Program-made: the position numbers and the translations under genes | In this document: piece after piece, positions 7,416 to 15,721 of the stretch | Layout: each line of letters begins with the position of its first letter | Numbering within the stretch: the stretch's first letter is position 1 | The notes under the pieces: model-generated | The model's database searches: none | Told to the model about the DNA's origin: nothing | Seen by the model: the letters and a program-made list of their open reading frames with translations, nothing else | Assembly (NCBI GenBank): GCA_052173415.1 | Contig: JBQMYQ010000018.1 | Span: forward strand, 1 to 29,377 | DNA: 29,377 nt | Origin: Wolinella sp052173415 | GTDB lineage: Bacteria; Campylobacterota; Campylobacteria; Campylobacterales; Helicobacteraceae | Direction of reading: 5' to 3'

Positions 7416-8528
7416 ATGACTCAAAATCTCTTCCCCCTTATCGCAGTGAGTGTGTTTGCCCTAATCCACTACATCGCTTACGCGATCTTTAGTCGCGTGC
7501 TTCCCCCTACTGCGCGCACAGTTTTAAAAATATTTCTATGGTCTAATCTGCTCATGGTTTTTGGCTACCTTTTGAGTTTTCGATTCCTCTCTATGCCCCC
7601 TGCCCTCTATTTTTTATTCTCGCTCTCCATTGGCATGGGATTTATTCTTTTTGTAAGCTCAATATTTTTGGCAATTTTTCTTCTACTTTTGCGCCTCCCA
7701 TGGAATGCAGGGCGTAGAGAGGCTTTGCGCAGGGGATTTGGCTATGCGGGAGCTCTGTTTGTGGGCGGATACACTACCGCAGCCCTCACTGAAGCACACC
7801 TTCCTCCGCACCTTGTGAATGTAAAGCTGAAATTTCCCCATCTCATTCGCGCATTTAAGGCGGTGCAGCTAAGCGATATCCACATCGGCGGGCTGATTGA
7901 GGAGCATTACATACGCGCGCTTGTAGAGCGAGTCAATGCGCTTGGTGCGGATTGTATCTTCCTGACGGGCGATATTGCCGATCGGGACGCAGATCAAATC
8001 ACTACGCCCTTGGCTCTCTTGGGCGAACTTAAGGCGCGCTATGGAGTCTATTTTGTGACGGGGAATCACGAGTTTTTTCACGGAGTAGAGAAAACTATGG
8101 AGCGGCTACGTGCTCTAGGAATCATCGTGCTAGAGAATGAGCATCGCACCATCAGCGAGCTTGGGCTAAATATCATCGGTGTGCATGATCTCTTTGGACG
8201 TCGCATGGGGTATCTTGAGCCTGATTTACCCAGTGCAATGAGTGGGATTGACACGCGATTCCTGACTATTTTGCTCGCACATCAGCCAAAATTCGCCCCT
8301 GAAGCCCTGAGCTATCCTATAGATCTAATCTTATGCGGACATACACATGGTGGACAGATTGCTCCTTTTGGAATGCTCGTGAAGCTCGATCAGAAGTATC
8401 TTTGTGGACTCTATCGCCTCAATAATCAAACCACACTCTATGTCAATCCGGGGACGGGATTTTGGGGAGCGCCCATGAGGTTACTTGCCCGTGCGGAGAT
8501 TACATTTCTTGAGATTGAACCTGAATAA
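7416..8528 (+). CDS. Membrane-anchored metallophosphoesterase (YkuE/YaeI type)
   Basis: 370-aa protein. Three or four hydrophobic segments occupy residues 5-122, followed by a calcineurin-like phosphoesterase domain. Metal ligands are plain: Asp154 and His156 in QLSDIHIGG, Asp186 in TGDIADRD, Asn217 and His218 in TGNHEFF, and the C-terminal GHTHGGQ motif near residue 309. This set binds two metal ions and cuts phosphomonoester or phosphodiester bonds; YkuE/YaeI relatives act on membrane substrates such as UDP-diacylglucosamine-like lipids, but the substrate here is not shown. It stands alone between divergent and convergent neighbours. Confidence 0.87.
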   Translation: MTQNLFPLIAVSVFALIHYIAYAIFSRVLPPTARTVLKIFLWSNLLMVFGYLLSFRFLSMPPALYFLFSLSIGMGFILFVSSIFLAIFLLLLRLPWNAGRREALRRGFGYAGALFVGGYTTAALTEAHLPPHLVNVKLKFPHLIRAFKAVQLSDIHIGGLIEEHYIRALVERVNALGADCIFLTGDIADRDADQITTPLALLGELKARYGVYFVTGNHEFFHGVEKTMERLRALGIIVLENEHRTISELGLNIIGVHDLFGRRMGYLEPDLPSAMSGIDTRFLTILLAHQPKFAPEALSYPIDLILCGHTHGGQIAPFGMLVKLDQKYLCGLYRLNNQTTLYVNPGTGFWGAPMRLLARAEITFLEIEPE

Positions 8529-8583
8529 GTTAGCAAAAGCCAGCACAGAGAGAGGGAGGCTAGGGAGGGGATTTATGAAACCG

Positions 8584-8631
8584 CTACCACCCTTTTTGCA
8601 CTTTCTAAAGCGAAATGAGCGGAGGTGGTAG
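8584..8631. terminator. Inverted repeat between convergent genes
   Basis: CTACCACC (8584-8591) pairs with GGTGGTAG (8624-8631) across a 32-nt interval between the convergent 3' ends of the phosphoesterase and the chemoreceptor. The loop is long and a T-run is lacking, so this is a weak terminator call. Confidence 0.3.
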
Positions 8632-8641
8632 TTTATGTATT

Positions 8642-10069
8642 TTATCGTGATTGCATTTTCTCCTCAATCATCGATTCCATGAGGTTAAAGAGTTGCATAC
8701 TTGCCTTTTCAACCTCTTTGAATTTCTCGACGACATATTCATAATCACATGTTTTATTGTCCAAAGCACATGTAACCGCTTCGATAGAATTCCTATGGAT
8801 TATCTGATGCGGCGTGTTAATAAGCGCAAAACTTGGAGTTTGGCCATATATTTCCTTGCCTTCTCCCCCATACCATTGACCTAGTCGGCATTCCGTGCTC
8901 TCTGCCAACTCCTGCTCGCTACAACCAGAAGTTGCGGCATGATAAGCACTATCCTTAAAGACAATATGATCAACCATGATGAGGTTAAGGAACAATCGCC
9001 CTTTAATATCCTGAATAAAGCCATCAATCTCGACGGTCGTGCCATTGAGCCCGCGTAAAGTCTGTTCAAACCCTTGCATGACAGTATTAAATTGCTCAAT
9101 TACCTCACTCATCTCTTCGGAGTTCGTGTGAATATCCCCACTATCTTGCTGGAGAATCTGAATGGAGGCACGAATCTCGCCCGTAGCTTTCTGTGTCTTT
9201 TCAGCCAGCTTCCTCACTTCTTCAGCCACCACGGCGAATCCTCGCCCGTGTTCGCCCGCTCGCGCAGCTTCAATCGCAGCGTTAAGCGCGAGGAGATTTG
9301 TCTGATTGGAGATGTCATTAATAAGATTGATGACGGAAGAGATTTCTGAGGAGCGATCAAGAAGCATTTTAGTCGCCTCTTTATTGGAAGCAATGAGAGA
9401 TGTAAGTGACTCCAGACTATCAACGACTTGTTGAATTTCTCCGATTCTCTCCTTAGATTCTCCTGCAGCCTTGCCAATATCTTGAGCGATTTCCTCAAGT
9501 TTATCGACACTTTTCATGACGCTTTGTTGGAGTTGCCCAAGTTGCTCCTTATTCTGATTTACCTCGTGAAGTTTGCTCGCGATATGTTCTTTAATGGTGT
9601 TGAGGTGATTCTTATACATAACCTCAACCATGTCATTAGTTTTTTTCCCTTCTCGCGCGAAGATTGGATTCATGCCATCAACATTGAATTTCCTAAAGAA
9701 TCGCTGGGTCGTCGCATAGCGAATTGTTGTATCGCTTTCGCGAATAAATGTCTCCACTTGGTCAAGAAGATTATTGGTGCTTCGAGCGATACTCCCCAAA
9801 AGCCCAAAATCCGCAATACTCGTAGCACGAGGCTCGAAATTCCCGCGTGTCGCTTCGTCCATGACATTTTTGACTTTCAAAATCAGCGCCTTGCTCTTTT
9901 GAAGCTGATCAACGAGCAAAAACCCCACAGCGATACATACAAAAAGCTCAATCAGGGCAAACCAATGGAGCCCTCCCTGCACGATCTCTAGCGCAACGCC
10001 AAAGAATAGCAATGCGATCAAAATCCAGCTAAGCAGTAGTGCATTAGATAGATAAGACGAATTCTTCAT
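8642..10069 (-). CDS. cetA: CetA-like chemoreceptor with C-terminal CZB zinc domain
   Basis: 475-aa methyl-accepting chemotaxis protein. Two closely spaced membrane segments (about residues 8-28 and 36-55) leave almost no periplasmic sensor, so it reads internal signals. A HAMP-like linker follows, then the signalling helices with the conserved hairpin tip around residues 255-290 (NQTNLLALNAAIEAARAGE). The C-terminus is a CZB domain with His368, Cys394 (ECRLGQWY) and His421/His425, the 3His-1Cys zinc site. The gene overlaps the PAS-protein gene by 26 bp. That pairing matches CetA/CetB of Campylobacter, in which CetB senses redox state through FAD and passes it to CetA. Symbol by context. Confidence 0.8.
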   Translation of the reverse strand: MKNSSYLSNALLLSWILIALLFFGVALEIVQGGLHWFALIELFVCIAVGFLLVDQLQKSKALILKVKNVMDEATRGNFEPRATSIADFGLLGSIARSTNNLLDQVETFIRESDTTIRYATTQRFFRKFNVDGMNPIFAREGKKTNDMVEVMYKNHLNTIKEHIASKLHEVNQNKEQLGQLQQSVMKSVDKLEEIAQDIGKAAGESKERIGEIQQVVDSLESLTSLIASNKEATKMLLDRSSEISSVINLINDISNQTNLLALNAAIEAARAGEHGRGFAVVAEEVRKLAEKTQKATGEIRASIQILQQDSGDIHTNSEEMSEVIEQFNTVMQGFEQTLRGLNGTTVEIDGFIQDIKGRLFLNLIMVDHIVFKDSAYHAATSGCSEQELAESTECRLGQWYGGEGKEIYGQTPSFALINTPHQIIHRNSIEAVTCALDNKTCDYEYVVEKFKEVEKASMQLFNLMESMIEEKMQSR

Positions 10070-10547
10070 AAGACACCCCTTGTTTGTTTAAAATCTCCTG
10101 CAGATACTGCTCTGAGGCTTTGATTCCACCATTTTTCTCAAGCTCAACAAGCTTTTTATAAAGCGCGCTAACTGTCTTGATCGCCTCTTGTGTAGGCTTA
10201 CGTCGCACTGAATAAAAGCCAATGATTTTGTTATTGCAATCAAAAGAAGGGGTAACATTCGCAAGCACCCAGTAATACGAACCATCTTTAGAGAGATTCT
10301 TGACATAGGCATTGATCTCGCTACCTCGTTGAATATATTCCCACAAAAATTTAAAAATGACGCGAGGCATATCTGGATGGCGGATAATATTATGGGGCGC
10401 ACCCAAAAGCTCCCGCTCAGAATATCCAGAAAGCTCGATAAATAGGTCGTTACCATAAACGATATGACCACGCGTGTCCGTTTTGGATACAATGATTTCG
10501 TTCTCATCAAAAGTTCGTTCGTTTCGGGTTGGAATCGGCTTACTCAT
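10044..10547 (-). CDS. cetB: CetB-like PAS domain energy-taxis sensor
   Basis: 167-aa soluble PAS protein. The domain runs from TDTRGHIVYGNDLFIELSGYS through the Aer-type motif HNIIRHPDMP to YYWVLANVTPSFD, which are the signature elements of FAD-binding Aer/CetB PAS domains. A short helical C-terminus follows. It lacks any transmembrane or signalling domain, so it needs a partner; the overlapping downstream receptor is the obvious one. AAAGGA sits 7 bp before the ATG as ribosome-binding site. The 235-bp divergent gap to the antiporter gene must hold its promoter, with TAGAAT (minus strand, 10578-10583) one candidate. Confidence 0.82.
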   Translation of the reverse strand: MSKPIPTRNERTFDENEIIVSKTDTRGHIVYGNDLFIELSGYSERELLGAPHNIIRHPDMPRVIFKFLWEYIQRGSEINAYVKNLSKDGSYYWVLANVTPSFDCNNKIIGFYSVRRKPTQEAIKTVSALYKKLVELEKNGGIKASEQYLQEILNKQGVSYEEFVLSI

Positions 10548-10782
10548 TCGTGTTCCTTTGTAAAGTCAAAGTTCTGGATTCTATCTTGTCTTATCTCTTG
10601 GTGAGCTTAATTATTTAGGTTTACACATTCTACTTAAAAACTTAAAAAATTTCCTTTAATAAATTTTATTCTCACTTGCCCATTTTCTTAAAAACCCACC
10701 CGATTCCCACTATTTGGCGAGAATCGCACCCACATTTGAAGGCAAAAGGAGTATGAAGCTCATCTTTTGCTAAACTCGTGGC

Positions 10783-11946
10783 ATGGAAAATCTCATTATC
10801 TTCGGAATTATCTCGATTCTCATCGTCATATCGCCTCTTGTGAGCGGAATCCTGCGTTCACCCTTAGTCGTCGCTGAGATTTTGCTTGGCATGCTAGCGT
10901 TTTACGCAGGCATTATAGATCATTCCGACGCACTCAAAATCGTCGCAAAGATCGGATTCCTCTTTTTGATGTTCCTTGCGGGCATGGAGGTTAATCTAAA
11001 AAGTTTCCTCACGATGGGGCGGGTATTTTTGAAGCGGGTCGCACTCTATTTTTTTATTCTCTATACGCTAACCTTGGCACTCGTGCTTTATATGGACTTG
11101 CCCGCGATTTATATCGCAGCTTTCCCCGTGATGTCCGTGGGCATGATGATGACGCTCATTAAGGATTATGGGCGCGAACAAGTTTGGCTCAATCTCGCGC
11201 TCAAGGTGGGAATCATCGGTGAGCTTATTAGCATCGCGATTCTTGTGATTATTAATGGTGTATATTCTTTCGGGCTCACGAGCAATCTCTACAAAACTCT
11301 TGCAGTGCTTCTTATCTTTTTGGGCGCGATTGTGGTGATATTTCGGTTGGCGAAGATTATTTTTTGGTGGTTTCCCAACCTGAAGCTACTCTTTGTTCCG
11401 TATGAAAATTCGATGAATCAAGACATTCGCTTCAGCATGATGCTCTTTTTCGTAATGATAGGAATCGTGCTCTATCTCGAGCTTGACGTCGTTTTGGGCG
11501 CATTTTTAGCGGGTATGTTTCTCGCGACATTTTTTCAATACAAAAAGGAGCTACCCAAAAAGCTTCATGAATTTGGCTTTGGATTCCTCGTGCCGCTCTT
11601 TTTCATCTACGTTGGCTCAACACTCGATCTTCACGTCATTATCGAGAATCCAAGCCTCCTTGCCCACGCGTTTTTTATCGCTGCTTCGATGGCGAGCATG
11701 CACTTTTGCGCAGCACTCATCACTTATTTGGGGTATTTCAAAACGCTTCGCAATACTCTATTTTTCGCATTTAGCAACTCTATGCCCCTCACATTTCTCG
11801 TCGCTACGGCAACATTGGGAATCCAGCTCCAAGCAATCACGCAGGCGGATTATTATGCCTTTGTCATCGCGGCACTTTTGGAAGGGGTATTTTTCACACT
11901 TGCTATTAAGCTTTTTCACCTAAGAGCGCGTAAAAACGCGAATTAG
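10783..11946 (+). CDS. Monovalent cation:proton antiporter-2 family protein (KefB-type)
   Basis: 387-aa protein with about twelve hydrophobic segments, the membrane domain of the CPA2 family. Visible features are the N-terminal SGILRSPLVVAEILLGMLAFY, LFLMFLAGMEVNLK and the late ELDVVLGAFLAGMFLATFF repeat. It stops after the membrane part, so it has no RCK/TrkA-N regulatory domain. It exchanges Na+ or K+ for protons in the inner membrane; the ion cannot be told. Its stop overlaps the convergent ribBA stop by 4 bp, leaving no room for a separate terminator. A near -10 sequence TAAACT lies only about 8 bp before the ATG, so the message could be nearly leaderless. Confidence 0.85.
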   Translation: MENLIIFGIISILIVISPLVSGILRSPLVVAEILLGMLAFYAGIIDHSDALKIVAKIGFLFLMFLAGMEVNLKSFLTMGRVFLKRVALYFFILYTLTLALVLYMDLPAIYIAAFPVMSVGMMMTLIKDYGREQVWLNLALKVGIIGELISIAILVIINGVYSFGLTSNLYKTLAVLLIFLGAIVVIFRLAKIIFWWFPNLKLLFVPYENSMNQDIRFSMMLFFVMIGIVLYLELDVVLGAFLAGMFLATFFQYKKELPKKLHEFGFGFLVPLFFIYVGSTLDLHVIIENPSLLAHAFFIAASMASMHFCAALITYLGYFKTLRNTLFFAFSNSMPLTFLVATATLGIQLQAITQADYYAFVIAALLEGVFFTLAIKLFHLRARKNAN

Positions 11947-12995
11947 AAGTTCTGCAGAGAGATAGGCTCTGCCTCAATGATGATGCGCTCTTTCATGTTT
12001 AATCCAAAGCCAGAGAGCCCGATATATTCGCGGTTTTCTCCACTTGAGAGGAGACGGAAATCGACGATTCCCAGGAATCGCAATATCTGAGCCCCGATTC
12101 CTAGATTACGCACCTCTAGCGCACTATTTTGCTTCCCATCTATGAAAATCATCAGTCCGCCCTCCTCTTGAATACGCTTAATCGAGCGCATAAGTATGGA
12201 GTATTTTTTCTCATTTTCCAGAAGCGATAGATCATCGCTGATGACGTGGTAGCGCACGAGTGGATTTTCTAAAAAGTTGCCAAATCCATAGAGCACATGC
12301 TCGCGCTGCTGATGATCGACAAATAGATACTGCTTTGCAGGCTTGCCCAAAAACTCGCTTGCACACTGACTTTTTAGCGTAAGGAGCGTCTCATGACGCA
12401 TGCGATATTCGACGAGATCTGAGACGTAGAGGATTTTGAGCCGATGTTCTTTGGCAAATTCCAAGAGATCCTCCCGCCTTGCCATATGCCCGTCTTTTTT
12501 GGTAATTTCGCAAATCACTGCCATAGGGGCGATTCCCGCGAGTTTGCAAAGATCTACAGAGCCCTCGGTATGCCCCGTGCGCACGAGCACCCCGCCCTCT
12601 TTTGCGATGAGTGGGAATATGTGCCCCGGACGGACAAAATCTTCGGGCTTGCTCGTGCCCTCGACCATTTTGCGAATCGTCAAATCACGCTCAAATGCGG
12701 AGATTCCCGTGGTGCATGCTTTGGCGTCAATCGTTATGGTAAAAGCCGTCCCGTGTTGCGAATTATTCTCCTCCACCATGGGTTTTAGAGCTAGCCTCTG
12801 TGCGTCTTCACCGCTCACGCTCACGCAGACCAACCCGCGCGCTTCAGAGATCATGAAATTAATTTTTTCAGGGGTGCAAAATGCCGCTGCACAGACCAAA
12901 TCGCCTTCGTTTTCGCGATCTTCATCGTCCATCATGATAATTATCTCGCCTTTTTTGATGGCATCGATGGCTTCATTAACCCTCTGAAACTGCAT
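11943..12995 (-). CDS. ribBA: RibB with degenerate GTP cyclohydrolase II domain (RibBA-like)
   Basis: 350-aa protein from the ATG at 12995, chosen over the frame's first start (13052) because AAAGGA precedes it and the family begins there. Residues 1-200 are 3,4-dihydroxy-2-butanone-4-phosphate synthase, which converts ribulose 5-phosphate for riboflavin. They include DDEDRENEGDL at 23-32 and the ARGLVCVS, HGTAFT and RTGHTEGSVDL segments. The C-terminal part aligns in order with GTP cyclohydrolase II (GIGAQILRFLGI, YIGLSGFGL) but lacks the CxDxxGxxxCxC zinc cysteines, so that activity is probably gone. Helicobacter pylori RibBA has the same design. A separate RibA is expected elsewhere. Confidence 0.88.
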   Translation of the reverse strand: MQFQRVNEAIDAIKKGEIIIMMDDEDRENEGDLVCAAAFCTPEKINFMISEARGLVCVSVSGEDAQRLALKPMVEENNSQHGTAFTITIDAKACTTGISAFERDLTIRKMVEGTSKPEDFVRPGHIFPLIAKEGGVLVRTGHTEGSVDLCKLAGIAPMAVICEITKKDGHMARREDLLEFAKEHRLKILYVSDLVEYRMRHETLLTLKSQCASEFLGKPAKQYLFVDHQQREHVLYGFGNFLENPLVRYHVISDDLSLLENEKKYSILMRSIKRIQEEGGLMIFIDGKQNSALEVRNLGIGAQILRFLGIVDFRLLSSGENREYIGLSGFGLNMKERIIIEAEPISLQNF

Positions 12996-13028
12996 AGAAA
13001 ATCCTTTGAAAGTGCGAATATAGCGCAA

Positions 13029-13034
13029 ATTATA
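13029..13034 (-). promoter_or_regulatory. Candidate -10 element for ribBA
   Basis: Reads TATAAT on the minus strand, 34 bp before the ribBA start. A second TATATT lies at 13017-13022. It sits back to back with the tRNA promoter, whose -35 begins 12 bp away. Confidence 0.45.
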
Positions 13035-13045
13035 GCTAAAATTGC

Positions 13046-13074
13046 TTGACAAGTAACAAAAAAGATACTATAAT
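13046..13074 (+). promoter_or_regulatory. Near-consensus sigma70 promoter for the tRNA pair
   Basis: Perfect TTGACA (13046-13051) and perfect TATAAT (13069-13074) with the ideal 17-bp spacer. A C-rich stretch follows at the likely start near 13080, as expected of a stringently controlled stable-RNA promoter. The first tRNA begins at 13090. Confidence 0.85.
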
Positions 13075-13089
13075 CCCCGCTTTGATTAT

Positions 13090-13164
13090 TGGGGTATCGC
13101 CAAGTGGTAAGGCAGCTGGTTTTGGTCCAGCCATTCAGAGGTTCGAATCCTTTTACCCCAGCCA
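13090..13164 (+). tRNA. tRNA-Gln (TTG)
   Basis: 75-nt cloverleaf with encoded CCA. Acceptor TGGGGTA pairs with TACCCCA, the anticodon stem CTGG/CCAG encloses a TTTTGGT loop with anticodon TTG at 13122-13124, and the T arm contains GGTTCGAATCC. It is the first transcript of a two-tRNA unit. Confidence 0.96.
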
Positions 13165-13180
13165 CTTTTCCTCCACATAT

Positions 13181-13257
<77 letters not shown>

Positions 13258-13431
13258 AATTCTCGCTTCTTTTTAGATTCTCTACTTTTTAGGTTACTTT
13301 CTTTAGCCTTATTACATCTTGATGGAATAAGGGAATACCTTTTTGTTTCTCGTCTTTAGTGACCCCCTCCCGCGCTATACAGGTGATTCCTGGTATTTTC
13401 TCTCTATTTCTGAGTAAACAATTGATAAATC

Positions 13432-13653
13432 TTGCTTTTGGACATCATAAAAGGTGCGCTCACACATGCACAACAGCGGGCAATTATGCAATATTGCGAG
13501 GCTTTGGAGTGGGATTTTACGCGTCTTTCACGCTTTATCAAACATCAAGTAGGCTTTTATGTGCTTTATCTGAATGCTCTTAAAAAAGAGGAGGCGAGCA
13601 AAGTCCTTACGGGACTTAAAAAGGTTTTAGAGCAAAAAAGGAGCAAGGCATGA
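13432..13653 (+). pseudogene. 5'-truncated GemA-like Mu-type phage regulator
   Basis: The 73-aa frame opens with TTG just after a stop codon and matches only the C-terminal part of the GemA (gp16, DUF1018) family of Mu-like phages. The visible pattern is LTHAQQRAIMQYCEALEWDFTRLSRFIK, then KKEEASKVLTGLKKVL, which is the normal end of that family. The N-terminal half seems lost; the 174 bp between the fMet tRNA and this frame show no coding signal I can identify. It overlaps the next gene by 4 bp (ATGA). In Mu, GemA influences host DNA supercoiling and late gene expression. Called by motif, not alignment. Confidence 0.55.
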
Positions 13654-13844
13654 TTTGCCCCAAATGTGCCTTTTTAAAGACCACGGTCGAGGGGACGATT
13701 AAGGGCTTGTATGTCCGAAGATGGCGCAAATGCCCCAAATGCGGCGCAATCTTCTCCACTGTGGAGCTTTTAGAGCGCGACAGAGAGCTTGAAAAATACT
13801 CCAAAGAGCTTTTTGAATCCCTCAAAGAGGAGCGCGAAAAATAG
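13650..13844 (+). CDS. Phage zinc-ribbon protein
   Basis: 64-aa basic protein with two CPKC knuckles (residues 3-6 and 28-31), forming a four-cysteine zinc ribbon followed by a charged helix. The layout MICPKC...VRRWRKCPKCGAIFSTVE resembles the N-terminal DNA-binding ribbon of NrdR or phage Ogr-type activators, without the ATP-cone of NrdR. AAAAAAGGAG lies upstream, and the start overlaps the GemA-like stop. Its place in the Mu-like remnant suggests a phage transcription factor. Function inferred only. Confidence 0.6.
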   Translation: MICPKCAFLKTTVEGTIKGLYVRRWRKCPKCGAIFSTVELLERDRELEKYSKELFESLKEEREK

Positions 13845-13857
13845 AGTCCCCTCTATC
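13842..13857 (+). terminator. Small hairpin after the zinc-ribbon gene
   Basis: ATAGAG, a TCCC loop and CTCTAT form a 6-bp stem followed by CTTTTG. It overlaps the stop codon of the zinc-ribbon gene. A larger 11-bp dyad, GCATTTAAAAG (13904-13914) with CTTTTAAATGC (13936-13946), straddles the end of the convergent gpG gene. Both are plausible terminators of weak form. Confidence 0.35.
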
Positions 13858-13918
13858 TTTTGAGGGCAAGCGGAAGCGCGGATAGTTTCACAGGGTTTAA
13901 AGGGCATTTAAAAGGGCT

Positions 13919-14365
13919 TTAAAGCTTGAAAAACTCTTTTAAATGCGCCTCTATATCATTTTTTAATCCCTCTTCTAGCTTTCCATCACGCACGGGGATA
14001 AAAGGACGAGCGGGGATGTGGCGTGTGCCGAATTGATGAGCCGCTCCGTAGGGATAGCCTTTTGCACTTCGGACATTGCTTGAGATTAAAACACCAAAAC
14101 CCTGCTCGCTGACACTCCATTTGTAGCTAAGACTTCCCGTGTCATGCAGGATACGCCCTTTTCCTCTTTTGCGCTTAAGTGTGTTGCGTTTTAAAGGCTT
14201 CCACTTCTGCCCCCAAGGATCACGCTCTTTCTCAAAGCTCTCATGAATTTTACTCTCTATCATCTCTCCGATACTAAAGAGCATGCCTTTTAACGCCTCG
14301 GGGGTAATCTTTTGGCAAAAATCCTGCACTCGTTTTTCAAACTCTTTGGGGGTTAGGGATTGCAT
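13919..14365 (-). CDS. Phage virion morphogenesis protein (Mu gpG-like)
   Basis: 148-aa protein from the ATG at 14365, chosen because AAAGGA lies 8 bp upstream; the frame itself opens earlier, at 14398. It matches the phage virion morphogenesis family (Mu gpG, a tail-assembly or head-completion factor) by its pattern DPWGQKWKPLKRNTLKRKRGKGRILHDTGSL, then YGAAHQFGTRHIPARPFIPV, the most diagnostic element. It lies downstream of the gpF-like gene in the same order as Mu F then G. No later tail genes follow, so the prophage is a fragment. Confidence 0.8.
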   Translation of the reverse strand: MQSLTPKEFEKRVQDFCQKITPEALKGMLFSIGEMIESKIHESFEKERDPWGQKWKPLKRNTLKRKRGKGRILHDTGSLSYKWSVSEQGFGVLISSNVRSAKGYPYGAAHQFGTRHIPARPFIPVRDGKLEEGLKNDIEAHLKEFFKL

Positions 14366-14473
14366 GGGTTGTCCTTTTTTTGTTTTTAACGGTTTCACGC
14401 GCTTAATAAGCTTTTAAAGCGTGGGCTTTTATAATCGCTGATCTTGTAGCTAGTGCGGTTGAGTCTTAGAAGC

Positions 14474-14626
14474 TTACACTGTGAGCCAAAAAGAGGCTAT
14501 GTCAAATGACTCATGGGGCGTCTTTGCTTCCGCACCTTTGTGGTTGATGCCGATAATGTAGTATACGGCAGTTGATAGCTCCTCTTTGCTATCTTCTGGT
14601 ATTGAGGGTGCAACTCCCTCCGCCAT
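14474..14626 (-). CDS. Small phage ORF between gpF and gpG
   Basis: A 50-codon frame beginning MAEGVAPSIPEDSKEELST and ending SFWLTV. Its ATG is only 2 bp after the gpF-like stop codon, which points to translational coupling, and there is no Shine-Dalgarno sequence. No transmembrane segment and no recognised family. It could be a phage structural accessory, or a neutraliser of the nuclease-like domain encoded just upstream, but nothing in the sequence proves either. Confidence 0.45.
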   Translation of the reverse strand: MAEGVAPSIPEDSKEELSTAVYYIIGINHKGAEAKTPHESFDIASFWLTV

Positions 14627-14628
14627 GG

Positions 14629-15714
14629 CTACAAGATTTTTATATAGCCTCTTGCTTTTTCCCGCATTACCTTATCTATTTTACCTACGGTTACCGCGTA
14701 ATTAATTACTCCAAACTTCTTCACTTTATGGTTAGGATAGACGACAACCTTGTTAACCTTTTCTTTGTTTCTCTCGTCTTTAAACCAATAGATGATATTT
14801 TTGTTTTCTTTGTCATAGCTCACACTCTCCGCCCTTTGCAGCACCTCAGGAATCTTTAGTATCTCCTCAATCCTTAGGGCTTGTCCATATGCCCCTTTTC
14901 TCTCCTCTCTAATATGAAGCATTGCATGCTTATCCATGACGATTCCCGCCTCTTCAAGAGTAATTCCCCCCGCTTTTTCTATTTCTTGTTTAAGCAATTC
15001 TCCAATCTTCCCCACCTGAAACACCTCAATAGGAGACTTGATATTCTTCTTCACTAACAACTCCTCCACCGCATGCTTAAGGCTCTTCTCCCACACACTG
15101 CGCTCTAAAAAGGCAAGCTCATTTTCCAAAGCCTTTAATATGCGCTCGCTTGTGCCTCTCTTTTGCAGCTCTTTTAGCCGCTCATCGATAAGCCCTCTAA
15201 GCTTCTGTGTATCACGACTGGGCGAATAGGAAAAATCAGAGGAGGCGATATCTGCACTCGGAGTCTTGCTTACTTTCCACCCTTTAGCTGTAATCTGCTC
15301 CTTGGAATAGGCATTCACACTGCAGCGACACCCCCAATCATTAGGCGGGTAGTTCTTATCCCAAAAGGGATCGTCTTTGGGCAAAATCAGCCCATGCCAC
15401 TGCCTATGCTTGGGACGGGTAGCGGAATCAAGCACCGAGACGTAGCGAAAATATTCCAAAGAGGATTCCATCTGCCTCTCATACCTTGCCCGGGCGTAAG
15501 TGGTGCGCATATTGGTTTCATAGATATTTTTTAGCCTCCGTGAGCCCACATAAATATCCTTAATCTCGCCGCTTCGCGTATCCACTGCACGCACCTCGCC
15601 AAACCAGCCGCCCTTTTTAAGCTCCGGGATAATTCCATCTTTGGCTACTGTTAATCTTTGATTTATTACAATTGCAGCGATTAAATGAGGGAATCGGAGC
15701 AGTATGGAGAGCAA
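14629..15714 (-). pseudogene. 5'-truncated Mu gpF-like head morphogenesis gene with C-terminal nuclease-like domain
   Basis: The frame encodes 361 aa. Phage homology starts near residue 22 (TVAKDGIIPELKKGGWFGEV) and includes the SPP1-gp7/Mu-F core: DSATRPKHRQWHGLILPKDDP and the zinc-like PPNDWGCRCSV at about 120-130. The first 21 residues are unlike the family, and an N-terminal segment of perhaps 100 or more residues is missing, so the gene is cut where the cas operon begins. Residues about 265-361 (HAMLHIREERKGAYGQ ... NIIYWFKDE ... VVVYPNH) resemble the barnase/EndoU/RelE-like PBECR domains often fused to such proteins. Assembly function is probably lost. Confidence 0.7.
15658..15686 (+). 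promoter_or_regulatory. Candidate promoter of the cas operon
   Basis: TTGATT (15658-15663) and TTAAAT (15681-15686) are spaced by 17 bp and point at csx20. AAGG at 15713-15716 is the ribosome-binding site for the ATG at 15722. Both elements lie in the region overlapping the truncated gpF frame, so they may belong to the acquired island. Confidence 0.35.
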
Positions 15715-15721
15715 GGTTAGT

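Noticed and set aside
10753..10773. Six-codon leader ORF before the antiporter gene, after AAAAGGAG
   Set aside because: The Shine-Dalgarno is too close to its ATG, and the peptide has no attenuation-type composition.
14572..14859. 95-aa hydrophobic frame opposite the gpF-like gene
   Set aside because: Shadow of the minus-strand gene; no ribosome-binding site or coding bias.
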